64,000 nt of DNA from Gemmatimonadota bacterium (GCA_041390125.1 JAWKQN010000003.1:310001-374000); one strand, 5' to 3'. Positions 34,948-44,001 are shown, counted from the first letter of the stretch. The notes: generated by a model not told the origin, from the sequence alone. Translations and numbers: made by a program.

Positions 34948-37086
34948 CTACCAGCGCGCCAGCGAGACGATCCCCTCCAGCACGTTCTCGGTCTGGGGCA
35001 GGATGACCTCCTCCACCTGGGGCGCATAGGCCACCCAGGTGTCCAGGGAGGCGATGCGTCGGACCGGCGCGTCCAACCACGGGAACAGCTCGTCCGCCAT
35101 GCGGGCGGCGATCTCGGACCCGATGCCCCACGAGAGCGAATCCTCGTGGACGATCAGCGCGCGGTTGGTCTTCTTCACCGAGGCGGCGATGGTCTCCATG
35201 TCGAACGGCTGCAGCGTGCGCAGGTCGATCACCTCGACGTCGATGCCGTGCTGGTCGGCCGCCTGACGGGCCGCGTCCAGCGAGCGCTTCACGAGGGCCC
35301 CGCAGGTCACGAGCGTCAGGTGCTCGCCCGGACGCACCACCTTGGCCTTCCCGAACGGGATCATGAAGTCCGGCCCGGGATTGACGCCCTTGTTGTAGAC
35401 CTGGCGGTAGAGGTGCTTGTGCTCCAGGAACAGCACCGGGTCCTCGCAGCGGATGGCCGTGCGCAGCAGCCCGTTCGCGTCCACCGCGTTGGAGGGCAGC
35501 ACCACGCGCAGGCCGGGCGTGTGCGTGAACAGCGTCTCGCCGGTCTGCGAATGGTAGATGGCGCCACCCTTGAGGTACCCGCCGTACGTGACGCGGATGA
35601 CGACCGGCGAGCTGTAGGTGCCGTTGGAACGGTAGCGCATGGTGGCCAGCTCGTTCCGGATCTGCATCATGGCCGGCCAGATGTAGTCGAAGAACTGGAT
35701 CTCGACGACCGGCTTGAGGCCACGCAGCGCCATCCCGATGGCGCGTCCCACGATGTTCGCTTCGGCCAGCGGGGTGTTGAACACCCGCTCCCCCCCGAAC
35801 TGCGCCTGCAGCCCGTGGGTGACCTTGAACACGCCGCCCTTCCCCTTCACCTCGCGTAGCGCCTCCTCGCGCGAGGCATCGGCCACGTCCTCGCCGAAGA
35901 CCACGATGCGGGGATCGCGCTCCATCTCCGAGCGCATGCATGCGTTCAGCAGGTCCACCACGGTCAGCTCGCGGCCTTCCGGGTCCCACTGCGGGCTGTC
36001 CTCGGTGTCGAAGTCCGGACCGGTGGGGTCCACGTCCTCGGAGAAGAGATGGCGGGTGGCGGTGTCCACGGAGGGCTGGGGACGCGCGCAGGCCTGATCG
36101 GCTGCATCCGCGACCTGCTTCTCCACGTCGGCCTCGAGCGCGTCGAGCTGCTCGGCCGTCGCGAACCCCTCGGCGAGGATCAGCTCGCGCGCCCGGAAGA
36201 GCGGATCGCGACGCGACTGGCGCTCGCGCTCCTCTTCGGTGCGGTACATGCGCTCGTCGTCCGACATGGAATGCGAGTACGGCCGCACCACGTGCGCGTG
36301 GACCAGCGCGGGACCGCGCCCGGAGCGACAGTAGCGCACCGCGCTGCCCGTCACCTCGTAGCTGTCCAGCAGGTCGCAGCCGTCGCACTCCAGGATGTAC
36401 AGGTTGGGGAAGCCCTGCACGAGACGGGAGATGCTCCCGCCGGCGGTCTGCACCTCCACGGGAACGGAGATGGCGTACTCGTTGTCCTCGATGAGGAAGA
36501 GGACGGGGAGCTTCAGGTTGCAGGCCGTGTTCATGGCCTCCCAGAACTCACCCTCGGACGTGGTGCCGTCCCCGGCGCTGACCACCACGATCTCGTCGTC
36601 GTGCCGCGGGCCCATGGCTCCCGACAGCCCGCCGTGGCGCTTGCCGCGCCAGCCGGCCTCGGCCGAGCCCACCGCCTGCAGGAACTGCGTGCCGGTGGGG
36701 GAGGACGTGTTCGCGAGGTTGAGGCGGTGATCCCCGTAGTGGCCGGGCATCTGGCGGCCGCCGCTGGCGGGGTCGTCCTCGGCGCCCACCGCCTGCAGGA
36801 AGTGGTCGTAGGGGGTCTGGCCCAGACGAAGGCTCAGGGCCCGGTCCCGGTAGTAGAGGAAGAACCAGTCGTGCGCCGGCTTGAGGTGCTCGGCCAGGGC
36901 CACCTGGACGGCCTCGTGCCCGGCCCCGGAGATCTGGAAGAAGATCTTGTTCTGGCGCTTCAGGGAGATCTCACGGTCGTCGACCCGCCGGGCCGTGACC
37001 ATCGTGCGATACAGCTCGAGGATGCGCTCCGGGGAGAGGCCGCGGAGGTCCCGGCCGGTGCCCAGCTCGTCGGCGGTCGTCGACAT
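34948..37086 (-). CDS. Fused alpha/beta E1 of a 2-oxoacid dehydrogenase (branched-chain type)
   Basis: 712 residues from the ATG at 37086, with AGGAG 5 bases upstream. The N-terminal half is E1-alpha: FFQISGAGHEAVQVAL, YYRDRALSLRLG, and the thiamine diphosphate motif GDGTTSEGEFWEAMN ... IEDN. The C-terminal half (from about 375) is E1-beta: VFGEDVAD, VFNTPLAEANIVGRAIGMAL, FDYIWPAMMQIRNELATMRYRSNG. In most bacteria these are two chains. It decarboxylates branched 2-oxoacids or a related substrate and passes the acyl group to an E2 that is not in this window. The subtype is inferred. Confidence 0.92.
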   Translation of the reverse strand: MSTTADELGTGRDLRGLSPERILELYRTMVTARRVDDREISLKRQNKIFFQISGAGHEAVQVALAEHLKPAHDWFFLYYRDRALSLRLGQTPYDHFLQAVGAEDDPASGGRQMPGHYGDHRLNLANTSSPTGTQFLQAVGSAEAGWRGKRHGGLSGAMGPRHDDEIVVVSAGDGTTSEGEFWEAMNTACNLKLPVLFLIEDNEYAISVPVEVQTAGGSISRLVQGFPNLYILECDGCDLLDSYEVTGSAVRYCRSGRGPALVHAHVVRPYSHSMSDDERMYRTEEERERQSRRDPLFRARELILAEGFATAEQLDALEADVEKQVADAADQACARPQPSVDTATRHLFSEDVDPTGPDFDTEDSPQWDPEGRELTVVDLLNACMRSEMERDPRIVVFGEDVADASREEALREVKGKGGVFKVTHGLQAQFGGERVFNTPLAEANIVGRAIGMALRGLKPVVEIQFFDYIWPAMMQIRNELATMRYRSNGTYSSPVVIRVTYGGYLKGGAIYHSQTGETLFTHTPGLRVVLPSNAVDANGLLRTAIRCEDPVLFLEHKHLYRQVYNKGVNPGPDFMIPFGKAKVVRPGEHLTLVTCGALVKRSLDAARQAADQHGIDVEVIDLRTLQPFDMETIAASVKKTNRALIVHEDSLSWGIGSEIAARMADELFPWLDAPVRRIASLDTWVAYAPQVEEVILPQTENVLEGIVSLARW

Positions 37087-37216
37087 CCACACTCCTGGGT
37101 GGCCCGTGGCCAGGCGGTGGCCGGCGGGTTCCCGATCAGACGTTCATGCGCGAGGAATCCAACGGGATCGGGCCCCTGTCCGGCCCCTCGGGGGCCCGAC
37201 GGAGGTCCGCTGGAAA

Positions 37217-39262
37217 CTACCCCGAGGGCCGGGGAAGGCCAACCCGGTCCAGCTCGTCCCCGAGGGACTCCGCGTCCGGCAACGGGGCGGAGCAGGTCCG
37301 GTGCCAGCAGACCCAGGCGCGGGCCTCGCCCTCGGGTGCGCCGCGCTCCGCGAGCAGGGGGCTCTCGTCGAGACCGGGGCCGGCCAGCACCAGGCCCGGG
37401 GTGATCCGGGCGGCCAGCGTCCGGTGCAGGGTCGCCACCGCGTCCGGGGCTCCCACGAGCGCGACCTCCAGGGGGCCGGAGCGCAGGCGGGCCTCCACGC
37501 CCAGCAGGTGGCCGAAGGCCAGGGGATGCCGGTCCGCCATGGGGCGGGCGGCGTCCACCAGGCGGCGCGCGCGCTCCGTCCAGTCGTCCCGGCCGAAGAG
37601 TGGCCCCAGGCGCGCCAGCAGCTCGGCCGCCAGGGCGTTGCCGCTGGGGAGCGCGCCGTCCGACAGGTCGCGGGGCCGCACGATGAGCGCCTCGCCATCG
37701 GCGGGCGTGTCGTGCAGGAGCGGCTCGCCGGCGTCCCCGAACCGCTCCAGGAGGGCCTCGGCCAACGTGGCCGCCTCCCGCGCCCACACGGGATCGAGCG
37801 TGGCCTCGTAGAGGGAGAGGAGGCCGTTGCCCAGGGCGGCGTGATCCGACAGGAACGAGCCCTCGCCGCGCCGGCCGTCCCGCCACGCGTGCAGCAGACG
37901 GCCGTCCACACGCAGCGTGTCCAGGAGGAAGCGGGCGGCGCGCGCGGCCGCCGTCACGTAGGCGGGCCGCTCCAGCCGCCAGCCCACCTCGGCCAGGGCC
38001 CGGACGGTGAGCCCGCTCCAGTCGGTGAGCACCTTGTCGTCGCGGAGCGGCTCGGGACGCGCGGCCCGCGCCTCGAGCAGGCGCGCGCGCGCGGACGCCA
38101 GGGTGGCGGCCATACGGGCGGGCTCCATCCCGGCCGAACGCGCGAGCGCGTCCGGGTCGTGCGGGAGGTGCAGGATGTTGACGCCCTCCCAGTTGCCCAC
38201 GGCGGAGACGTCGTAGGCCCGCTTGAACAGGGAGGCGTCCTCGCCCAGGACGGCGTCCACCTCGGCCTCGGTCCAGACGTAGTGGCGGCCCTCCTCGCCT
38301 TCGGAGTCGGCGTCGCGCGCGCAGTAGAAGCCCCCGCCCGCATCCGTCAGGTCCGCGAGGACGTAGTCGAGCGTCTCCAGCGCCACCGCCCGCAGGTCGG
38401 GTGCGTCCTCGGCCAGTCCGGCGCGCATGAAGGTGCGCGCCAGCTGCGCGTTGTCGTAGAGCATCTTCTCGAAGTGCGGCACCAGCCAACGGGCATCCAC
38501 GGAGTAGCGGTGGAAGCCGCCCGCCAGGTGATCGCGGATGCCGCCCCGGGCCATCGCGCGCAGCGTGTGCGTCACCATGCGGCCGGCCTGCGCATCGCCC
38601 GTGGCGATCCGCCAATCCAGCAGCAGGTCCAGGAGCGCGGGCTGCGGGAACTTGGGCGCGCCCCCGAACCCTCCGTGCGTGGGATCGAAGGCGCTCCGCA
38701 GCCGCACCACGGCGGCCTGCACGGGATCGCCCGCCGGGGCTGGTCCACCGGGCTCGGTGTGGCCGGAACGCGCGATCAGGTCGCGCAGCTCGTCCGCATG
38801 CGTCACCAGGTCGCTCCGCCGGGTGCGCCAGGCGTCCATCACGGCGCGCAGCACCTCCCGGAAGGCGGGCATGCCGTGCCGCGGCTCGGGCGGGAAATAG
38901 GTGCCGCCGTAGAAGGGCCGCCCGTCGGGCGTCAGGAACACCGTGAGCGGCCAGCCCCCGCGCCCGGTCAGCATCTGCACGGCCGTCATGTAGATGTGGT
39001 CGACGTCGGGCCGCTCCTCCCGGTCCACCTTCACGCACACGAAGCCGGAGTTCATGAGCGCCGCCGTCCCCGGGTCGGAGAAGGACTCGTGCTCCATGAC
39101 GTGGCACCAGTGGCAGGCCGCGTATCCGATCGACAGCAGCAGCGGCCGCTCGCTCGCGCGAGCCTGCTCGAAGGCTTCCTCGCCCCAGGGATACCAGTCG
39201 ACCGGATTGCCGGCGTGCTGGAGGAGGTAGGGGCTGGCCTGGTCGGCGAGGCGATTGGGCAT
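37217..39262 (-). CDS. YyaL/DUF255 thioredoxin-domain protein
   Basis: 681 residues from the ATG at 39262. The N-terminal thioredoxin-like domain has the hallmark NRLADQASPYLLQHAGNPVDWYPWGEEAF and CHWC active site (GYAACHWCHVMEHESF). GGWPLTVFLTPDGRPFYGGTYFPP follows, then an all-helical (alpha/alpha)6 barrel-like region (FHRYSVDARWLVPHFEKMLYDNAQLA). The family (spermatogenesis-associated protein 20 relatives) has no settled activity. No signal peptide is present. It is 14 bases downstream of the small unknown gene at 39277-39696. Confidence 0.92.
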   Translation of the reverse strand: MPNRLADQASPYLLQHAGNPVDWYPWGEEAFEQARASERPLLLSIGYAACHWCHVMEHESFSDPGTAALMNSGFVCVKVDREERPDVDHIYMTAVQMLTGRGGWPLTVFLTPDGRPFYGGTYFPPEPRHGMPAFREVLRAVMDAWRTRRSDLVTHADELRDLIARSGHTEPGGPAPAGDPVQAAVVRLRSAFDPTHGGFGGAPKFPQPALLDLLLDWRIATGDAQAGRMVTHTLRAMARGGIRDHLAGGFHRYSVDARWLVPHFEKMLYDNAQLARTFMRAGLAEDAPDLRAVALETLDYVLADLTDAGGGFYCARDADSEGEEGRHYVWTEAEVDAVLGEDASLFKRAYDVSAVGNWEGVNILHLPHDPDALARSAGMEPARMAATLASARARLLEARAARPEPLRDDKVLTDWSGLTVRALAEVGWRLERPAYVTAAARAARFLLDTLRVDGRLLHAWRDGRRGEGSFLSDHAALGNGLLSLYEATLDPVWAREAATLAEALLERFGDAGEPLLHDTPADGEALIVRPRDLSDGALPSGNALAAELLARLGPLFGRDDWTERARRLVDAARPMADRHPLAFGHLLGVEARLRSGPLEVALVGAPDAVATLHRTLAARITPGLVLAGPGLDESPLLAERGAPEGEARAWVCWHRTCSAPLPDAESLGDELDRVGLPRPSG

Positions 39263-39276
39263 GGGCGGTCGCGGCG

Positions 39277-39696
39277 TCAGGCCGCGTCGGGGTCGCCCAC
39301 GTCCGCCAGACGGGCGCCCGTGGCGATGGCGCGCGCGAGGCGTTTCGCGTACTGCTCGCTGGCCTCTTCGAGCTCCCGACCGCGGATGCGGGTGATGGGG
39401 AGGCGTCGTCCGTCGGCGCACACGAGGGAGATGAAGGCGCGCGGCCCCAGGTCGGACGGGCGTCCGTCCTCCGGCAGCGCCGCCACCGCCACCCGCACGT
39501 CGCCGCCCTGCAGGGACGCCACGACGTCGTCCAGGCGGTCCAGCGGCATCCGGCAGATCCCGAGGATCGTGGGGGACCCACGCACCATCACCGCGACATC
39601 GACCGCCGCCGCCTGGGTGGCCCGGCCGCTGTCGATGGCGTGGATCGAATAGAGGACGGGAAACCGCCCCGTGAGGAACACCGGCACGCGCACCAT
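39277..39696 (-). CDS. Small conserved-looking protein of unknown function
   Basis: 139 residues. I do not recognise the family. The first half is hydrophobic and beta-like (VPVFLTGRFPVLYSIHAID, VDVAVMVRGSPTILGICRM). The C-terminal third is basic and helical (LEEASEQYAKRLARAIATG). No signal peptide or membrane span is clear. It precedes the YyaL-like gene closely, so co-transcription is likely. It is divergent from the 80-residue gene at 39846. Confidence 0.55.
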   Translation of the reverse strand: MVRVPVFLTGRFPVLYSIHAIDSGRATQAAAVDVAVMVRGSPTILGICRMPLDRLDDVVASLQGGDVRVAVAALPEDGRPSDLGPRAFISLVCADGRRLPITRIRGRELEEASEQYAKRLARAIATGARLADVGDPDAA

Positions 39697-39845
39697 GGGC
39701 CCCGAACGTGTCCGACCCGCGGGGCCTCGCGCAACCGCTTGACGGGCCGGCCCCCGGCCGCCCCGGGCTCGCCCGCTGGACCTCGCGTGCGACCCCCGCT
39801 AGCGTGCCGGCACCGAAACGGCCGCGCCCCCTCCGACCGCACCGC

Positions 39846-40088
39846 ATGATCGGCCTCTATCTCCGGCTCCTGCTGCGCCATCCCACCCTGCTGCCGGTCG
39901 CGATCCGGGTCGGCTGGCGGATCCGGCGTCGCGACTGGTATCGCCGGTTCCCCTTCCTGCCGCTCCCGTCGGCACGCTACCTGCGCTGGAGGACGGAAAC
40001 CGCGTCCGGCCGGGAGGACACGCCCCCCACGCCGCACGAGCTCAGGCGCTATCTGCTCTGGGCCAAAGGGTTTAGGAGAGACGGCTGA
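39846..40088 (+). CDS. Small basic protein of unknown function
   Basis: 80 residues from the ATG at 39846. A hydrophobic N-terminal helix (GLYLRLLLRHPTLLPVAIRVGW) is followed by an Arg-rich segment (RIRRRDWYRRFPFLP) and a polar end. It could be a single-span or membrane-associated protein. It is 12 bases before the pseudopilin-like gene and probably heads that operon. The family is not recognised. Confidence 0.6.
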   Translation: MIGLYLRLLLRHPTLLPVAIRVGWRIRRRDWYRRFPFLPLPSARYLRWRTETASGREDTPPTPHELRRYLLWAKGFRRDG

Positions 40089-40100
40089 CCGGAGGGGCTC

Positions 40101-40475
40101 GTGGGCAAGTTGTTCCTGTTCGCGCTGATCGCGTTCTGCGGGGCCCTGTGGTATCCGGGCACGCGGCCGCGGGTCGTCGAAGCCATCGAGCCGGCGCTGA
40201 ATCCGATCCACGCGTACTCGACCGAGAACGAGATGGAGCGGATCGCGATCGAGCTGCTGGGCTACGACCGGACGTACTACCGCCTCCCCACCGATTCCCG
40301 CGGATTCGGGGAGTGGCTGGACGGCCGCTTCACGGAGGAATCCGGGCTGGACAGTTGGGGTACGCCGTACGCGCTCCGGGTCTGGGACGACTCCTTCGCC
40401 ATCCTGTCGGGGGGAGCCGATCGCGAGATGGGGACCCCCGACGACCTGCGCTGGTTGCAGGACCGGAGACGGTAG
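40101..40475 (+). CDS. GspG-like C-terminal-domain protein
   Basis: 124 residues. The GTG at 40101 has GGAGGGG 4 bases upstream. A single N-terminal hydrophobic helix (LFLFALIAFCGALWYP) is followed by ENEMERIAIELLGYDRTYYRLPT and a C-terminal DSWGTPYALRVWDDSFAILSGGADREMGTPDDL. This end matches the calcium-binding loop region of type II secretion major pseudopilins (DPWGNPY ... SAGPDGxxGTxDD). The prepilin-peptidase motif is missing (no Gly-Phe-Thr-Leu-Glu), so it is not a normal pseudopilin. It may be a fixed membrane-anchored relative. Confidence 0.65.
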   Translation: MGKLFLFALIAFCGALWYPGTRPRVVEAIEPALNPIHAYSTENEMERIAIELLGYDRTYYRLPTDSRGFGEWLDGRFTEESGLDSWGTPYALRVWDDSFAILSGGADREMGTPDDLRWLQDRRR

Positions 40476-40530
40476 GCACCGCGTCCAGGACGGGGCGGCG
40501 CCGGACCCTACATGCCGGTGGACGCCCTCG

Positions 40531-41730
40531 TTGGACGCACTGACCACAGCGCTGCTCGACCTCCTGCCCCGGGTGGGGCCGGCCCTGCTGTTCGTGCTGG
40601 CCCTCCTCGAGACCTGCTTCGTCACGGGGCTGGTCGTCCCGGCCGGGGTGGCCCTCCTGTTGGCCTCCGCGCTGGCCGCGGCCGGCACGCTCTCGCTGCC
40701 CGTCGTGGTGGCCTCGGCGTCGGCGGGCGCCCTCGCGGGGGACTCCATCGGCTTCTGGGTCGGGCGGCGCGTCGGGGCCCGCTTCCTGGACTCGGACCGG
40801 GCCCTGGGTGGGCTGACCCCGGACCGCCGCCGCCGCATCGACCGCATCCTGGCCGGCGAGCCACTCGTCTCGGTGGCGCTGGCGCGGGTGGTCTCGTTCG
40901 TCCGCACCCTGATGCCGATGGCCGCCGGGGCCAGCCCGCTGGCCTACCGCCGCTTCCTGCTGTTCGACGTCCTGGGCGTGGTGGCCTGGGCGGCCCTCTA
41001 CGTGGGCATCGGGTGGGTGGCGGGGGAGAGCTGGGAGACCCTCAACAACGCGCTCGGCCTGGTGGGGGTGGGCGTTTTCCTGCTCGCGATGGCCTGGCTG
41101 TGGCTGCGCCGCCGGCGCCGCCGCGGTGCCCCCCTGTCCGTCGCCCTCACCGGCAACGTGGCGGCCGGCAAGTCGAGCGTGGCGGAGGTGTGGCGTCAGG
41201 CGGGCGTGCCCCTGGTGAGCGCCGACGCCCTGGCGCGCGATGCCTCCGCGCCCGGTAGCGAGGGGCTGGCCGCGATCTCCGCCGCCTTCGGCCCCGAGGC
41301 CATCGCGGCCGACGGTTCCTTGGACCGCGGGTGGATGCGCGACCGCGTGTTCCGCGATCCCGAGGCGCGCGCCCGGCTCGAAGGGATCCTGCACCCGCGC
41401 ATCCAGACGCTGCGCGAGCGGTGGGTGGAGCGGCAGCGGCGCGCCGGTGCGCGGTGGGTGGCGGCGGAGATCCCGCTCCTGTTCGAGGCCGGCCTGGAGG
41501 ACCAGTTCGACGTGGTCGTGCTGGTCGATGCCCCCGTGGCGGAGCGCCGCCGGCGCCTGATCGACGAGCGCGGTCTGGACCCCGCGGAGGCGGACCGGGT
41601 CATTGCCGCGCAGATGGACCCTCTGCTCAAGCGATCGAGGAGCGACTACGTGATCGACAACGACGGAGACCGGGCCCACCTGCGGGAACGCGCTGCGGAG
41701 GTCCTCGAGCGCGTGCGGAAGCGATCGTGA
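40531..41730 (+). CDS. coaE: DedA-family membrane domain fused to dephospho-CoA kinase
   Basis: 399 residues from the TTG at 40531 (weak ribosome site). Residues 1-190 are a DedA/SNARE-associated membrane domain: ETCFVTGLVVPAGVALLLAS, GDSIGFWVGRRVG, ARVVSFVRTLMPMAAGAS and GWVAGESWETLNNALG. Residues 200-399 are CoaE: P-loop GNVAAGKS (208-215), DALARDA, FRDPEARARLEGILHPRI, EIPLLFEAG, AADRVIAAQMD-type lid. CoaE adds the 3' phosphate in the last step of CoA synthesis. DedA proteins are proton-linked membrane proteins tied to lipid carrier recycling. No stop or start separates the parts. The symbol refers to the kinase half. Confidence 0.88.
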   Translation: MDALTTALLDLLPRVGPALLFVLALLETCFVTGLVVPAGVALLLASALAAAGTLSLPVVVASASAGALAGDSIGFWVGRRVGARFLDSDRALGGLTPDRRRRIDRILAGEPLVSVALARVVSFVRTLMPMAAGASPLAYRRFLLFDVLGVVAWAALYVGIGWVAGESWETLNNALGLVGVGVFLLAMAWLWLRRRRRRGAPLSVALTGNVAAGKSSVAEVWRQAGVPLVSADALARDASAPGSEGLAAISAAFGPEAIAADGSLDRGWMRDRVFRDPEARARLEGILHPRIQTLRERWVERQRRAGARWVAAEIPLLFEAGLEDQFDVVVLVDAPVAERRRRLIDERGLDPAEADRVIAAQMDPLLKRSRSDYVIDNDGDRAHLRERAAEVLERVRKRS

Positions 41731-42386
41731 GCGAGCGGCTGCGGATCGACCTGCACCTGCATACCCGCGGTTCCTTCGACTGTCTCTCGGATCCCGAAGA
41801 CGTGCTGGCCCGCGCCCGCGCCCGCGGGGTGGAGCGCATCGCCATCACCGACCACAACGCGATCGACGTCGCCCTGGAGATGGCGGCGCGCCATCCGGAT
41901 CGCGTCATCCCCGGCGAGGAGGTCAAGACGGCGGAGGGAATCGACGTCATCGGCCTCTACCTGAGCGAGCTGATCCCCAAGGGGACACCCGCGCGGGAGA
42001 CGTGCGAGCGCATCCGGGCGCAGGGCGGGATCGCCTACCTCCCGCATCCGTTCGCACGCGGGAAGGGTGGCGGCGGTCAGCTGGTGGAGCCGCTGGTGCC
42101 GTGGCTGGACGTGATCGAGGTGTTCAACGGTCGGCTCCGCCCGCCGGAGCTGAACGACCGGGCGGAGCAGGTGGCGGAGCGCCACCGACTCCTGCGTGGT
42201 GCAGGGTCGGACGCGCACACGCTCGGTGAGGTCGCGGCGTGTTGGGTCGAGGTGCCCGCACACCTCAACCGGCCCTCGGAGCTGCTTGACGCGCTGGCGC
42301 GCGCCGAACCCCACGGGGTCACGTCCCACCCGGTGGTGCACGTGGCGTCCACCTGGGCCAAGGTCCGCAAGGCGCTCCCGTTCTGA
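41727..42386 (+). CDS. PHP-domain phosphoesterase
   Basis: 219 residues from the GTG at 41727, overlapping the CoaE stop as GTGA. Metal motifs are complete: DLHLHTRGSFDC, ITDHN, PGEEVKT, YLPHPFARGKG and GSDAHT. The size and layout fit the stand-alone PHP family of nucleotide or 3',5'-phosphoesterases (YciV/RNase AM-like). The substrate is not evident. Two hairpins follow its stop. Confidence 0.85.
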   Translation: MSERLRIDLHLHTRGSFDCLSDPEDVLARARARGVERIAITDHNAIDVALEMAARHPDRVIPGEEVKTAEGIDVIGLYLSELIPKGTPARETCERIRAQGGIAYLPHPFARGKGGGGQLVEPLVPWLDVIEVFNGRLRPPELNDRAEQVAERHRLLRGAGSDAHTLGEVAACWVEVPAHLNRPSELLDALARAEPHGVTSHPVVHVASTWAKVRKALPF

Positions 42387-42390
42387 CGGT

Positions 42391-42458
42391 CCCGTCCGCG
42401 GAACCCGGGAGCCCCGGACGGGGTCCTCAAGGCGCAGAGCCCGCCCCTGGGGCTCTGC
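42391..42458 (+). terminator. Tandem hairpins after the PHP gene
   Basis: CCCGTCCG (42391-42398) pairs with CGGACGGG (42415-42422). A second hairpin, GCAGAGCCC (42434-42442) with GGGCTCTGC (42450-42458) and a 7-base loop, lies 12 bases later. Neither has a T-tract. Together they probably end the 39846-42386 operon or act as RNA stabilisers. Confidence 0.55.
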
Positions 42459-42504
42459 CCGCAGGCAGCCACGACGTGCAGGGAGAGGGGAGGGGTGGGA
42501 TCCG

Positions 42505-43554
42505 GTGCCGTACCGGACTCCGTCGGAACGTCTTCCGGCGATCGAGCAGGTTCTCCACAGCGTGCGCAACGCGTCGCGCGTCGTGCTCACCACGCACGTC
42601 AATGCGGATGGGGACGGCGCGGGAGCGGAGGCGGCCGTGCTGCGCTGGGTGCGCGCACGGGGCGCCGAGTGCTGGATCATCAATCCCACGCGCTTCCCCG
42701 ACACCTTCTCGTTCCTGTTGCCCGACTCCGGGGCCTTCCTGGACGCGGGTAGCGCACGGGCCACGGAGGTCGCCGCTTCGGCGGACCGCGTCATCGTCCT
42801 GGACACGGGAGAGGCGCCGCGCATCGGCCGGGTCAAGAGCATGACCGACCACGTGCCCAAGACCGTGGTGGATCACCACCTTCCCGGGGACGCACCCATC
42901 ACCGGGGTCGCACTGCGCGACGCCGGCGCCTGCGCCACGGGTGAGCTCGTGTACGACCTCCTCCTGGCGGACGGGGCCGACATCACCCGTCCCATCGCCG
43001 AGGCCGTCTACGTGGCGGTCATGACCGACACGGGCTCGTTCCGCTTCAGCAACGCCACACCGTCCGCGCACATCATCGCCGCCGAGCTGATCGAACGGGG
43101 GGTCCACCCCGAGGAGATCTACGAGCGCGTGTACGGCACGTCGTCCCTGGATCGCTACCGGCTCCTTTCGTCCTCGCTGGCCGAGCTGGACGTGGACGAG
43201 GACGCCGGGGTGGCCTGGATGACCGTGCCGGCCGAGGCCTTCGACACCTGGTCGGTCACGCCCGAGGACCTCGACGGCTTCGTGGACTACCCGCGCTCGG
43301 TGCGTGGGGCCGAGATCGGTCTGCTGTTCCGGAGCACGGCGAGCGGCGACACCAAGATCTCGTTCCGCTCCCGCGGCCGGGTGGACGTCAACGCCCTGGC
43401 CCGGCAGTTCGGCGGGGGCGGGCACGCCAAGGCGTCGGGCGCGTTGGTGCGGGCGCCGGTGGAGGAGGTGCGCGATCAGGTCCTCGACGCCGCGCGGCGG
43501 GCCGTCCGGCGGGCACGCGGCGACCGGGGCGCGGCGGATACGCGAAAGTCGTAG
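42505..43554 (+). CDS. DHH-family phosphoesterase (NrnA-like)
   Basis: 349 residues. The GTG at 42505 is preceded by AGGGGAGGGG. The DHH core shows VLTTHVNADGDGAGAEAAVL, VIVLDTGEA, TVVDHHLPG (the DHH) and MTDTGSFRFSNA. The DHHA1 domain ends in FGGGGHAKASGAL. This is the order of NrnA, which cleaves nanoRNA and 3'-phosphoadenosine 5'-phosphate. It is 9 bases upstream of the next gene. Confidence 0.88.
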   Translation: MPYRTPSERLPAIEQVLHSVRNASRVVLTTHVNADGDGAGAEAAVLRWVRARGAECWIINPTRFPDTFSFLLPDSGAFLDAGSARATEVAASADRVIVLDTGEAPRIGRVKSMTDHVPKTVVDHHLPGDAPITGVALRDAGACATGELVYDLLLADGADITRPIAEAVYVAVMTDTGSFRFSNATPSAHIIAAELIERGVHPEEIYERVYGTSSLDRYRLLSSSLAELDVDEDAGVAWMTVPAEAFDTWSVTPEDLDGFVDYPRSVRGAEIGLLFRSTASGDTKISFRSRGRVDVNALARQFGGGGHAKASGALVRAPVEEVRDQVLDAARRAVRRARGDRGAADTRKS

Positions 43555-43563
43555 ATTACCGGG

Positions 43564-44001
43564 ATGAGAGAGTCTGTCACGCCATCGTCCGATCCGGGCG
43601 TGCCGGAGGCGCTGCCCCGCACCCTGGTGACCCTCCGGGACCGCCTGGGTGCAGGGGTTCTCGACCGCCTCTGGATCTTCCCGCCGCTGATCCGCGGGCG
43701 TCGGGAGCGGGGGCTGCTGGTCGCCACGCAGTTCACGGAGGGAGACGAGGACCGGCGCCTGCTGCTGACCGTCACCTACCAGGCCGAGCGCACCGGCAAG
43801 GGCCTCACGCTCGAGTCGCAGGTCATCGAGGAGGGCGTCTCGCCCGACGACCGCGTCCCGCACGTGATCGAAGGCGTCGTGTCCCGCTCGCAGCTGAACC
43901 TGGGCCCGCCCCGCGAGATCCTCCTGGAGGGGGACGAGGAGCGCTACCAGGAGCTGTTGTCGGAATACGACGCGCAGCTGTTCGAGGAGGTCGCTCCGTG
44001 A
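43564..44001 (+). CDS. Protein of unknown function between NrnA and Fur
   Basis: 145 residues with no signal peptide or membrane span. It shows an alternating beta-strand pattern (RRLLLTVTYQAERTGKGLTLESQVI) and an acidic helical end (EERYQELLSEYDAQLFEE). I do not recognise the family. It overlaps the Fur gene as GTGA, which argues for a shared transcript with the DHH protein and Fur regulator. Confidence 0.65.
   Translation: MRESVTPSSDPGVPEALPRTLVTLRDRLGAGVLDRLWIFPPLIRGRRERGLLVATQFTEGDEDRRLLLTVTYQAERTGKGLTLESQVIEEGVSPDDRVPHVIEGVVSRSQLNLGPPREILLEGDEERYQELLSEYDAQLFEEVAP

Noticed and set aside
37217..39847. Longer start for the YyaL-like protein
   Set aside because: The extension would run over the small gene at 39277-39696 and is Arg/Gly/Pro-rich shadow sequence. 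The family starts at the NRLADQASPYL segment, matching the ATG at 39262.
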